64,000 nt of DNA from Ciceribacter lividus (lineage in GTDB: Bacteria > Pseudomonadota > Alphaproteobacteria > Rhizobiales > Rhizobiaceae), in the NCBI RefSeq assembly GCF_003337715.1, contig NZ_QPIX01000002.1, positions 62,001 to 126,000 of the forward strand. Reading direction: 5' to 3'. The notes below the pieces were generated by a model, which saw only the letters and a list, made by a program, of their open reading frames with translations, did no database searches and was not told the DNA's origin. Every line of letters begins with the position of its first letter. Position 1 is the stretch's first letter. This document shows, one piece after another, positions 55,012 through 64,000 of the stretch. A program made the translations under genes and the position numbers.

Positions 55012-56628
55012 CTACTCCGCCGCGATCTTGCCTGCGAGCTGACGGTTCTTCATCAGCTTGTAGACGATCGAATCCATCAGCGCCTGGAAGGAGGCGTCGA
55101 TGATGTTTTCCGACACGCCGACCGTCCACCAGCGCACGCCCGTCGCATCGCCGGATTCGATGAGGACGCGGGTGATCGCCTCGGTGCCGCCGTTGAGGAT
55201 ACGCACCTTGTAGTCGGTGAGTTCGAGGTCGCCGATCTCGGCCTGGTACTTACCGAGGTCCTTGCGAAGCGCGATGTCGAGCGCGTTGACCGGACCGTCG
55301 CCTTCGGCGACCGACATGACGCTCTCGCCGTCGATGACGAGCTTCACGACGGCCTCTGACACCGTCTTCAGGTGACCGTTGGCATCGAAGCGCCGCTCGA
55401 CCATCACCCGGAAGCCGTCGATCGAGAAGAAGTCCGGAACGGTGCCGAGCGTGCGGTGGGCGAGCAGCTCGAAGCTCGCATCGGCGCCCTCGTAGGCATA
55501 GCCGGTCGCCTCGCGCTCCTTGACGATCGAGATCAGCCGGTCGAGGCGCGGATCGTCCTTCTCGACCGCGATGCCACGGCGCTTCAGCTCGTTGATGAAA
55601 TTCGCCTTGCCGCCCTGGTCGGAGACCATGACCTTGCGGAAATTGCCGACACTCGCCGGATCGACATGCTCGTAGGTGCGCGGGTCCTTGAGCAGCGCGG
55701 AGGCGTGGATGCCCGCCTTGGTGGCGAAGGCGGACGCGCCGACATAGGGCGCCTGATGCTCGGGCGAGCGGTTCAACAGCTCGTCGAAGGCGTGCGAGAG
55801 CCGTGTCAGGCCGGCGAGCGTCTCATGGTCGATCGCCGTCTCGAAACGCTCCGCATAGGTTTCCTTGAGGCAGAGGGTCGGGATGAGCGTCACGAGATTG
55901 GCATTGCCGCAGCGTTCGCCGATGCCGTTCAGCGTTCCCTGGATCTGCCGCGCCCCGGCCTCGATTGCCGCAAGCGAATTGGCGACCGCCTGGCCGGTGT
56001 CGTTGTGGGCGTGGATGCCGAGCGCGCTGCCCGGCACGCCGGCAGCGATGACGGCGGCGACGATCGTGCCGACTTCCGGCGGCTGCGTGCCGCCATTGGT
56101 GTCGCAGAGCACGACCCAGCGGGCGCCCGCCTCGTAGGCGGTCTTCGCGCAGGCGACGGCATAGTCCGGATTGGCCTTGTAGCCGTCGAAGAAGTGCTCG
56201 CAGTCGACCATGGCGGTCTTGCCGGCGGCGATCGCCGCCTCGACGCTCTCACGGATGCTTGCGAGGTTCTCCTCGTTGGTACAGCCGAGCGCGACCTTGA
56301 CGTGGTAGTCCCAGCTCTTGGCGACGAAGCAGACGGCGTCGCTCTTTGCCTGCAGGAGCTGGGCGAGGCCCGGATCGTTGGAAGCGGAAATGCCTGCCCG
56401 CTTGGTCATGCCGAAGGCGACGAAGGCGGCGCGGTTCGTGCGCTTCTGCGTGAAGAAGGCGGTGTCGGTCGGGTTGGCGCCGGGATAGCCGCCCTCGACA
56501 TAGTCGAAGCCGAAGTCGTCGAGCATCGAGGCGATGGCGATCTTGTCCTCGACCGAAAAGTCGATGCCCGGCGTCTGCTGTCCGTCGCGGAGCGTCGTGT
56601 CGAAGAGGTAGATCTTTTCGCGTGTCAT
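55012..56628 (-). CDS. cimA: (R)-citramalate synthase
   Basis: Joins pyruvate and acetyl-CoA to citramalate, a route to isoleucine that bypasses threonine deaminase; related to isopropylmalate synthase. The 538-residue product has the N-terminal LFDTTLRDGQQTPGID, the metal-binding HAHNDTGQAVANSL and the GTLNGIGERCGNANL segment. A linker and a C-terminal LeuA-type regulatory domain follow (about 385-538, VSEAVVKLVIDGESVMSVAEG), so feedback control is expected. It matches the TIGR00977 branch. The start at 56628 (MTREKIYLFD) has GAGGA 8 nt upstream. Confidence 0.88.
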   Translation of the reverse strand: MTREKIYLFDTTLRDGQQTPGIDFSVEDKIAIASMLDDFGFDYVEGGYPGANPTDTAFFTQKRTNRAAFVAFGMTKRAGISASNDPGLAQLLQAKSDAVCFVAKSWDYHVKVALGCTNEENLASIRESVEAAIAAGKTAMVDCEHFFDGYKANPDYAVACAKTAYEAGARWVVLCDTNGGTQPPEVGTIVAAVIAAGVPGSALGIHAHNDTGQAVANSLAAIEAGARQIQGTLNGIGERCGNANLVTLIPTLCLKETYAERFETAIDHETLAGLTRLSHAFDELLNRSPEHQAPYVGASAFATKAGIHASALLKDPRTYEHVDPASVGNFRKVMVSDQGGKANFINELKRRGIAVEKDDPRLDRLISIVKEREATGYAYEGADASFELLAHRTLGTVPDFFSIDGFRVMVERRFDANGHLKTVSEAVVKLVIDGESVMSVAEGDGPVNALDIALRKDLGKYQAEIGDLELTDYKVRILNGGTEAITRVLIESGDATGVRWWTVGVSENIIDASFQALMDSIVYKLMKNRQLAGKIAAE

Positions 56629-56666
56629 GCTGCAATCCTCAGGCAAACGTTCGTATTCGGGGTTTC

Positions 56667-56953
56667 ACCCCCCTCTGTCACTGCGTGACATCTCCCCCAC
56701 AAGGGGGAGAGTGGTGGCCGCTGGTGCCGCGCTCCCCCGCCTCCCCCTTGAGGGGGAGGTCGCCGCGATGCGGCGGGTGGGGGTGAACCACACCGCGAGT
56801 TCGACGCGTGGGTCCGGGGTCCAAGCTACGACCGTCACCCCACCCCGGAGCTTCGCTCCGACCCTCCCCCTCAAGGGGAGGGTGAGGCCGCGCCGCATCC
56901 CCAGGCCGCTCTCCCCCCTTGTGGGGGAGATGCCCGGCAGGGCAGAGGGGGGT
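56667..56953. repeat. Composite palindromic intergenic repeat (copy 1, with nested element)
   Basis: Bounded by ACCCCCCTCTG and its inverse CAGAGGGGGGT. Inward from each end lie a small hairpin (GTCAC-TGC-GTGAC on the left, GCCCGGCAGGGC on the right) and CTCCCCC-ACAA-GGGGGAG. Inside sits a second inverted pair, CTCCCCCTTGAGGGGGAG near 56740 and its partner near 56862, with GGTGGGGGTGA/TCACCCCACC boundaries. It lies between cimA and pip, ending 22 bp from the pip stop. It looks like a mosaic of rhizobial RIME-like elements, one inserted in another. Confidence 0.85.
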
Positions 56954-56974
56954 AACCACGACCGCGACCATAAC

Positions 56975-58895
<1,921 letters not shown>

Positions 58896-58912
58896 GAACG
58901 CCTCCAAGGGTT

Positions 58913-59032
58913 CTATTTCAACATGACGTAGGCGACGACCGCGACGGTGACGACAAGGACGAGAACGCCCTTGCCGATCAGCCCGTAGAGCAGCCATTTC
59001 GGCATTTCCGTGCCGGGTTTCTTCTCGGTCAT
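58913..59032 (-). CDS. 39-residue single-pass membrane protein in the GFA operon
   Basis: MTEKKPGTEMPKWLLYGLI onward, a charged N-terminus then one hydrophobic helix (LIGKGVLVLVVTVAVVAYVML) and a final Lys. It starts inside the stop of GFA copy 3 (ATGA) and ends 17 bp before copy 2, so it is embedded in the coupled operon. It could tether or assist the GFA proteins at the membrane. No known family. Confidence 0.75.
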   Translation of the reverse strand: MTEKKPGTEMPKWLLYGLIGKGVLVLVVTVAVVAYVMLK

Positions 59033-59505
59033 GGCTTGTCCTCCGGCCATGTATCGGTGTCGTGATCGGGGTGCTGGAACGAGACGATTTCTTCGAGGAA
59101 CGGTGCGTTGTCGAGATCGTCCAGCGTCGAAAGCTCCGGCAGTTCGTGCAGATGGTCGAAGAAGCCGAGCTTCGCCTCGACACCGTACTGGACCGTCGGC
59201 GGCACGGCGGCGGGATCGTCGAAGGCGCCGGCCGCGATCGCCATGCCGTCCGGCGCCTCGTAGGTCAGCGGCGTGCCGCAGTCGCCGCAGAAGCCGCGCA
59301 GAACGAAATTGGAGGAGCGGAACTTCTTCGGCGCGCCGCGGGTCCATTCGAAATCCGTCCCGCGCACGGAGACGAGTGGCGCGAAATAGCTGCCGAACGC
59401 CTTCTGGCACATGCGGCAGTGACAGATCGAGCTGTCCTTCAGTGTGCCGTGCACGCGAAAGCGCACCGCGCCGCACTGGCATCCGCCGGTATGGGTTTCA
59501 GTCAT
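59029..59505 (-). CDS. GFA-domain protein (copy 3, first of the operon)
   Basis: A 158-residue GFA protein with [23 protein letters not shown] and GFCGDCGTPLTY zinc Cys and the tail [13 protein letters not shown]. The start at 59505 has GGAGG 6 nt upstream, the strongest ribosome site of the operon. Its promoter should lie in 59506-59536, before repeat copy 2. First of five overlapping or closely spaced genes ending in pip. Confidence 0.92.
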   Translation of the reverse strand: MTETHTGGCQCGAVRFRVHGTLKDSSICHCRMCQKAFGSYFAPLVSVRGTDFEWTRGAPKKFRSSNFVLRGFCGDCGTPLTYEAPDGMAIAAGAFDDPAAVPPTVQYGVEAKLGFFDHLHELPELSTLDDLDNAPFLEEIVSFQHPDHDTDTWPEDKP

Positions 59506-59536
59506 GACATTCCTCCCGTGAGATTGGCTCCGCGTT

Positions 59537-59698
59537 ACCCCCCTCTGTCACTTCGTGACATCTCCCCCACAAGGGGGGAGAGTTGGGCCGCCGACGCCCT
59601 GCCAGTATCCCGGTGATGCCTGAACTCCTGGCGGTGATGGTCGCAACATCCCGATCTCCCCCCTTGTGGGGGAGATGCCCGGCAGGGCAGAGGGGGGT
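59537..59698. repeat. Palindromic intergenic repeat (copy 2)
   Basis: 162 bp from ACCCCCCTCTG to CAGAGGGGGGT. The left unit has GTCAC-TTC-GTGAC, then CTCCCCC-ACAA-GGGGGGAG; the right unit has the inverse of the CCCCCTTG/TGGGGG stem and GCCCGGCAGGGC. The preceding CAACATCCCGATC is shared with copy 3. It lies between the GFA operon and the DUF559 gene. Confidence 0.9.
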
Positions 59699-59721
59699 AC
59701 CCCGCGACGAAGCCAAAGCAA

Positions 59722-60090
59722 TCACGACCAGTCCTTACCCGCCACGATGATGATGTGCCGGCAGACATTGTCGAGGTCACGCAGCACGTCGTCGTTCCAG
59801 AACCGCAAGACCGTCCAGCCGTCCTCCTGCAGACGTCGCGTCCGCGCCCCATCGTAGGCGAGGTCGGCATCGTTCCCGTGCTGGGAGCCATCGACTTCGA
59901 CGATCAGCTTGCTATCGGGGCAGGCGAAGTCGACGATGAAGCCGGCGATCGGAACCTGCCGGCGAAAACCGAGACCCATCAGGCGATGCGCGCGCAGGCA
60001 ATGCCAGAGCCTGCGTTCGGCATCGGTCATCTCTTTGCGCATGCGCTTTGCGTCGGAACGGCGCTTCAGTGGAACGGGCGTATGGTTCAT
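59722..60090 (-). CDS. DUF559 endonuclease-like protein
   Basis: A 122-residue protein of the DUF559 (restriction-endonuclease-like, Vsr-related) family. Recognisable parts are MRKEMTDAERRLWHCLRAH, the core GLGFRRQVPIAGFIVDFAC (with catalytic-type Asp), the SKLIVEVDGSQH segment with Glu/Asp and a final WTVLRFWNDDVLRDLDNV. The D-(E)xD-like set suggests nuclease activity, but no biochemistry is certain. The start at 60090 (MNHTPVPLKR) has GGAGAG 5 nt upstream. It is bracketed by two copies of the palindromic repeat (59537-59698 and 60184-60402). Confidence 0.88.
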   Translation of the reverse strand: MNHTPVPLKRRSDAKRMRKEMTDAERRLWHCLRAHRLMGLGFRRQVPIAGFIVDFACPDSKLIVEVDGSQHGNDADLAYDGARTRRLQEDGWTVLRFWNDDVLRDLDNVCRHIIIVAGKDWS

Positions 60091-60183
60091 CAGGCTCTCC
60101 ACCACCGGTTTCATCCGGCTGGAAGACTGCCGCTGGTGGCGTGCGAGGGCAAGCGCGCGATTGGTGGGTGCCGAGATTGCTGT

Positions 60184-60402
60184 ACCCCCCTCTGTCCTGC
60201 CGGACATCTCCCCCACAAGGGGGGAGATCGGCAGAACTGCACGCGGCTCGCCCGTCCGGCAGGGTGTCGGATTTCGGTCGTAGAACCGCTTTGCCCGACC
60301 TTCCCGACGGCTCCGGGCAGGACCGTCAGCGATGGTTGGCGACGGCGCAACATCCCGATCTCCCCCCTTGTGGGGGAGATGCCCGGCAGGGCAGAGGGGG
60401 GT
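60184..60402. repeat. Palindromic intergenic repeat (copy 3)
   Basis: 219 bp from ACCCCCCTCTG to CAGAGGGGGGT. Here the left hairpin is GTCC-TGCC-GGAC instead of GTCAC-TTC-GTGAC, so the stem is kept while the bases change. Then CTCCCCC-ACAA-GGGGGGAG. The right unit repeats CAACATCCCGATC and GCCCGGCAGGGC as in copy 2. It ends 27 bp before the cysS stop. Confidence 0.9.
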
Positions 60403-60428
60403 ATCGAGCGCCGCCAGTGCCGACATGA

Positions 60429-61934
60429 TTACCGCTTGACCTCCCAGGTCGTGACCCGCTCGCCGGTGACGGGGTCCTTGCCGTCCTTGAGCTGGATGCC
60501 CTGAGCCAGAAGATCATCGCGGATACTGTCAGCTTCGGCGAAGTTCTTGGCCTTTAGGAGGTCGAGGCGGCGAGCGATGAGCGCGTCAAATTGACCGAGC
60601 AGTTCCTCATCCTGATCAATCCGTCTTGTAAAAAGTCCCAAGAAGTCCAGATTCTTAGCCAGAGCCTTTCGTCTCGCTTCGGTGGGCTCGCCTTTTGAGA
60701 GACGGTCAAAATGCGCTTTGATGCCCGATGTGTTCAAGTCATCGCTCAGCGCTGAAAGAATTTCGTCTTCCAACTCTATTTTCGAAAGTTCCTCCTCGGA
60801 GTAAGCTTCTTCAATGAACCGATGCCATTTCATCCATGATGCATAAGCCTCCTCCAGCCGCTTCACCGAAAAGTCGATCGGTTCGCGATAGTGCGTCATC
60901 AGCATGGCGAGCCGCAGCACTTCGCCCGGCCATTTGCGACCGCCGAATTTCTCCGTTTCCAGCAACTCGTTGATGGTGACGAAGTTGCCCTCCGACTTCG
61001 ACATCTTGCGGCCCTCGACCTGCAGGAAGCCGTTGTGCATCCAGACATTCGCCATCACATGGGTGTTGTAGGCGCAGCAGGACTGGGCGATCTCGTTCTC
61101 GTGGTGGGGGAAGATGAGGTCGAGGCCGCCGCCGTGGATGTCGAACTGGTGCGGTTTCGCCTTTCCCTTCGGCGACAGCCGGTCGCGGGCCTCCTGCCAG
61201 AGATAGCGGTCGGACATCGCCGAGCACTCGATATGCCAGCCGGGACGGCCGTAGATCGAGACGGCGCTGCCGGCGACGGTGAAGGCGGCGGTCCAGCCGG
61301 GCTCGGTTGCGGCCGATTCCTTCCAGAGCACGAAGTCGGCCGGATTGCGCTTGTGCGCCTCGACGGCGATGCGCGCCCCCGCCTGCTGGTCCTCGAGCTT
61401 GCGCTTCGAGAGCTTGCCGTAATCCGGCATCGAGGCGGTGGAGAACAGCACTTCCTGGCCCTCGGCACCCGTCGCCACATAGGCATGGCCGGCGTCGAGC
61501 AGCCGCTGGATGATCTCGATCATCTGCGGGATGTTGTCGGTTGCCCGCGGCTCGACATTGGGCGGCAGCGTGCCGAGCGCCGCTACATCCTTGTGGAACT
61601 GGCTCTCGGTCTTCTCGGTCACGGCGCGGATCGCCTCGTTGAGGCTCATCGAGCCGTCGGCGATCCGGCCGCCGAAATCACGCAGCGCGCGCGCATTGAT
61701 CTTGTCGTCGACGTCGGTGATGTTGCGCACGTAGGTCACGTGCTCTTCGCCGTAGACATGCCGGAGCAGCCGGTAGAGGACGTCGAAGACGATCACCGGG
61801 CGCGCATTGCCGATATGGGCGAAGTCGTAGACGGTGGGGCCGCAGACATACATGCGCACGTTCGTCGGGTCGATCGGCTCGAAATCGGCCTTTTCGCGCG
61901 TCAGTGTATTGTAAAGCTTGAGGCTCGCGGCCAT
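60429..61934 (-). CDS. cysS: Cysteinyl-tRNA synthetase
   Basis: Class I aminoacyl-tRNA synthetase charging tRNA-Cys. The 501-residue product has [17 protein letters not shown] (HIGH motif as HIGN, with the zinc Cys just before), the zinc ligands in GWHIECSAM and HHENE, and KMSKSEGN. A helical anticodon-binding C-terminus follows. The segment 60601-60840 (about residues 365-445) has only about 47% G+C by hand count, against 68% in a nearby row, with different codon use but intact reading frame. Repeat copy 3 lies right past its stop. Confidence 0.97.
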   Translation of the reverse strand: MAASLKLYNTLTREKADFEPIDPTNVRMYVCGPTVYDFAHIGNARPVIVFDVLYRLLRHVYGEEHVTYVRNITDVDDKINARALRDFGGRIADGSMSLNEAIRAVTEKTESQFHKDVAALGTLPPNVEPRATDNIPQMIEIIQRLLDAGHAYVATGAEGQEVLFSTASMPDYGKLSKRKLEDQQAGARIAVEAHKRNPADFVLWKESAATEPGWTAAFTVAGSAVSIYGRPGWHIECSAMSDRYLWQEARDRLSPKGKAKPHQFDIHGGGLDLIFPHHENEIAQSCCAYNTHVMANVWMHNGFLQVEGRKMSKSEGNFVTINELLETEKFGGRKWPGEVLRLAMLMTHYREPIDFSVKRLEEAYASWMKWHRFIEEAYSEEELSKIELEDEILSALSDDLNTSGIKAHFDRLSKGEPTEARRKALAKNLDFLGLFTRRIDQDEELLGQFDALIARRLDLLKAKNFAEADSIRDDLLAQGIQLKDGKDPVTGERVTTWEVKR

Positions 61935-62139
61935 CGAATGTCTCCCAAAATCAAACTGCCGGCTGGGCCGGGTCGTTTGTCATCTGGGACTGTTCAGGAG
62001 ACGAAAACGGCCGGGCCAGCGGTTGCGCTAGCGAATAATAATCCCGCAAATGCAGATCGTCGTTTTCATGGCCAGCGTTATGGCGCGCCGGCTGTGATTG
62101 GTCAAGGGCCCATGCCTCGGGTTCCCGCCAGCGTCACGA

Positions 62140-63027
62140 TCAGGGTGCGGCCGCTGCCTTGAACCTGAGAGGCAGGAGGCCGAGCACCATGGCGCAGCCG
62201 GCGATGATCACCGCCGCCCCGGCGAACTGGATGGTGGTGAGTCGCTCGCCGAGAACCACCGCGCCGACGAGGACGGCGACGACGGTGACGGCGAATTCGA
62301 CGCTGATCGCGCGCGTCGCACCGATCCGGGAGACGAGGCCGAAATAGACGACATAGGTGAGCGAACTCATCACGCCCGCGAGCACCACGAGGTAGAGGTA
62401 GTCGATCGGAGCCGGTGTGCCGGGCACCGGAACCAGATAGACGAGCGGCAGGGTGAGGAGGCCGCCCGAGAGGAAGGAACCGATCGTCACCTCCCATGCG
62501 CCGGTGGTCTTCAGGTGGCGGCTCGCATAATTGCTGCCGAAGGCCGCCGAGAAGGTCGAAAACAGCATGCCCGCGCAGCCGAGCACGAAGGTGCCGTTAA
62601 TCGGCGCCGCCGGAAAGCCGACCAGCATCACGATGCCGAGCGTGCCGAGCACGAGGCCCACGACGCGCGCCGGCGTGATCCGCTCGATCCCCCAGAGCTG
62701 GCCGATGATCATCGAAAAGAGCGGGATCGCCGCGACGAAGATCGCGGCCATGGCGGTGCCGATCAGCGGCGTGGAATAGGAAAGGCCGACGAGCTGGCCG
62801 GCGACCGTCGTGGCCCCGACCACGATAAAGGGCAGGCGACCGGCGGAGAAATCAAGCCGGCGTCCGGTCACCTTCGCCGCAACGAGCAGGATCAGACCGG
62901 CGAGGAAGCAGCGGAAGGTGACGGCGCCGATCCAGCCGAAGGCTTCGACGACCTTCAGCAGCAGCAGGAAGGAAAGCCCCCAGGCGAGCGAAAGGAAGGA
63001 ATAGGCTGCGATGTCGCGGGGCTGCAT
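62140..63027 (-). CDS. EamA/DMT-family transporter
   Basis: A 295-residue membrane protein with ten hydrophobic segments in two EamA repeats (SFLSLAWGLSFLLLLKVVEA and VMSSLTYVVYFGLVSRIG, each opening one half). It belongs to the drug/metabolite transporter superfamily; the substrate is unknown. The gap back to cysS (61935-62139) is short, shows no gene and probably holds the cysS promoter. Confidence 0.88.
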   Translation of the reverse strand: MQPRDIAAYSFLSLAWGLSFLLLLKVVEAFGWIGAVTFRCFLAGLILLVAAKVTGRRLDFSAGRLPFIVVGATTVAGQLVGLSYSTPLIGTAMAAIFVAAIPLFSMIIGQLWGIERITPARVVGLVLGTLGIVMLVGFPAAPINGTFVLGCAGMLFSTFSAAFGSNYASRHLKTTGAWEVTIGSFLSGGLLTLPLVYLVPVPGTPAPIDYLYLVVLAGVMSSLTYVVYFGLVSRIGATRAISVEFAVTVVAVLVGAVVLGERLTTIQFAGAAVIIAGCAMVLGLLPLRFKAAAAP

Positions 63028-63070
63028 GGGTGTGGCCCTGGTCTGAGTGGATGTCTGAGGGCGGGGCGGG

Positions 63071-63292
63071 TCAAGACCCTTGCGTTTCGACCATCCGCCT
63101 GATCTTCACTGCTTTCTCGAAGTGGTCGAACCGATGGGTGCGTATCCACCATTCCGCTGCTTCCATTAGAAGTTCCGGGTCATCGTTCTTGTTGGCGAAG
63201 AAGGCGTAGAAGGACAGGCCGACGCCCGGACCTTTTTCCGCGACCTTCCGGTCACAAACCTCGATGATCTTCAGTCTGAGGCTCTCTCGCAT
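63071..63292 (-). CDS. Small conserved protein, possibly DUF6500
   Basis: A 73-residue product, MRESLRLKIIEVCDRKVAEK onward, with GVGLSFYAFFANKNDDP and EAAEWWIRTHRFDHFEKAV. I recall a near-identical family in Rhizobiales now named DUF6500, but the name should be treated as tentative. Its role is unknown. It is followed 43 bp downstream by the EamA gene on the same strand. Confidence 0.65.
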   Translation of the reverse strand: MRESLRLKIIEVCDRKVAEKGPGVGLSFYAFFANKNDDPELLMEAAEWWIRTHRFDHFEKAVKIRRMVETQGS

Positions 63293-63356
63293 CTACGACC
63301 GCCATTCAGGGAGTTCAGCGTGGCGGAAGCCCGCCCTGTTTGCTTGCCGGCTCGCT

Positions 63357-64000
63357 TCACTCCGGCAGGCGATAGTCCTTGAGCTTGCCGTCGCGCACGA
63401 CGAAGAGCTTGCCGGTCTCGGTGAGCTCCGGTCCGCAGAGCGGCAGGATCCGGGCGGCGACCTCGGACGGATGCGGTAGCGTCGAGGGGTCTTCTCCGGG
63501 CATGGCTTGAGCGCGCATGGCGGTGCGGGTGGCGCCGGGATCGACCGAGACGACGCGCAACGGCAGGCGCTGCGTTTCCCCGGCCCAGGTGCGGGCGAGC
63601 GCCTCGACGGCGGCCTTGGAGGCGGAGTAGGGGCCCCAGAACGGCCGGCACTTGTGCGCGGCCGCCGATGACATGATGACGGCACGGCCCTGGTCGGACT
63701 TGACGAGCAGCGGCTCGATCGAGCGGATCAGCCGCCAGGTGGCCGTGACGTTGATCGTCATCACCTTTTCGAAGACCTTCGCCTCGACATGGCCGATCGG
63801 CGAGATGACGCCGAGAATGCCGGCATTGGCGACGAGAATGTCGAGCTTGCCCCAGCGCTCGAAGATCGAGGCGCCGAGCGTGTCGATCGCCTGCATGTCG
63901 GCGAGGTCGAAGGGCACCAGCGTCGCCGAACCGCCGACGGCCTTGATCGCGTCATCGAGTTCCTCAAGCCCGCCGACGGTGCGTGCGCAGGCGATGACAT
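63357..64000 (-). CDS. Short-chain dehydrogenase/reductase (5' end cut by window)
   Basis: The reading frame enters from the right edge as VIACARTVGGLEELDDAI, then FDLADMQAIDTL, ILVANAGILGVISP (NAG motif), the catalytic Ser in VIMSSAAAHKC, the Tyr-x-x-x-Lys in GPYSASKAAVEAL and SVDPGATRTAM. The N-terminal Gly-rich cofactor motif lies beyond the window. About 214 residues are seen. An apparent GTG start at 63917 would cut off the second beta-alpha unit and is rejected. The substrate is unknown. Confidence 0.9.
   Translation of the reverse strand, partial: VIACARTVGGLEELDDAIKAVGGSATLVPFDLADMQAIDTLGASIFERWGKLDILVANAGILGVISPIGHVEAKVFEKVMTINVTATWRLIRSIEPLLVKSDQGRAVIMSSAAAHKCRPFWGPYSASKAAVEALARTWAGETQRLPLRVVSVDPGATRTAMRAQAMPGEDPSTLPHPSEVAARILPLCGPELTETGKLFVVRDGKLKDYRLPE

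Overview
This 64-kb window is a piece of a Rhizobiaceae chromosome, most likely from the Sinorhizobium/Ensifer group or a close relative. The evidence is the high G+C, the rhizobial Omp_2-type porin pair, the rpoZ-rel and acpS-lepB-rnc-era-recO blocks, nadABC with a NadQ-type regulator, the Pss/Psd phosphatidylethanolamine pair and the G+C-rich interspersed palindromic repeats. The genus is inferred from gene order and protein character only. Most of the window is housekeeping sequence packed into short, often translationally coupled operons.

Layout. 1-5.8 kb: the end of a FabF-type ketoacyl synthase, glutaryl-CoA dehydrogenase, a secreted RTX calcium-binding protein, a ferredoxin-reductase-like flavoprotein and an HpcH/HpaI aldolase. 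5.9-10.2 kb: a lone tyrosine recombinase, then two divergently transcribed porin genes whose first 198 bp are perfectly identical and inverted, with tRNA-Ser(GCU) between them. 10.2-14.4 kb: an alpha/beta hydrolase, a soluble lytic transglycosylase and dapA. 14.5-18.3 kb: one large, lower-G+C gene for a 1225-residue protein with an N-terminal SIR2 domain, resembling DSR-type antiphage NADases, lying between dapA and smpB. 18.5-32.5 kb: smpB, a DUF3830 protein, ada, a globin-coupled signal transducer, a NYN-domain protein, rpoZ, rel, acpS, lepB, rnc, era, recO and small genes.

32.8-45.7 kb: an MFS transporter, a MOSC protein, HD phosphohydrolases, nadABC with a 21-bp palindromic operator, and a minus-strand operon of ygfZ, an HD hydrolase, a tyrosine phosphatase and nadQ. 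Envelope and periplasmic hypotheticals, a NUDIX hydrolase and an SRAP protein follow. 45.9-56.6 kb: psd-pssA, a PAS-GGDEF protein, an Atm1-like ABC exporter, a LysM protein with mirrored domain order, a LOG-family hydrolase, RarD and citramalate synthase. 56.7-64 kb: three palindromic repeat elements, a coupled operon of three GFA-domain paralogues with a 39-residue membrane protein and proline iminopeptidase, a DUF559 nuclease-like gene between two repeats, cysS with a low-G+C internal patch, an EamA transporter, a small DUF protein and a truncated SDR gene.

How the genes work together. nadABC makes quinolinate and nicotinate mononucleotide under probable NadQ control, and NadQ shares an operon with YgfZ, a factor that supports Fe-S enzymes such as NadA. 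Psd and PssA make phosphatidylethanolamine. rpoZ and rel belong to the stringent response. The lone SIR2 gene is the best candidate for an accessory defence system, and the inverted porin pair is the best candidate for a recombinational surface switch.
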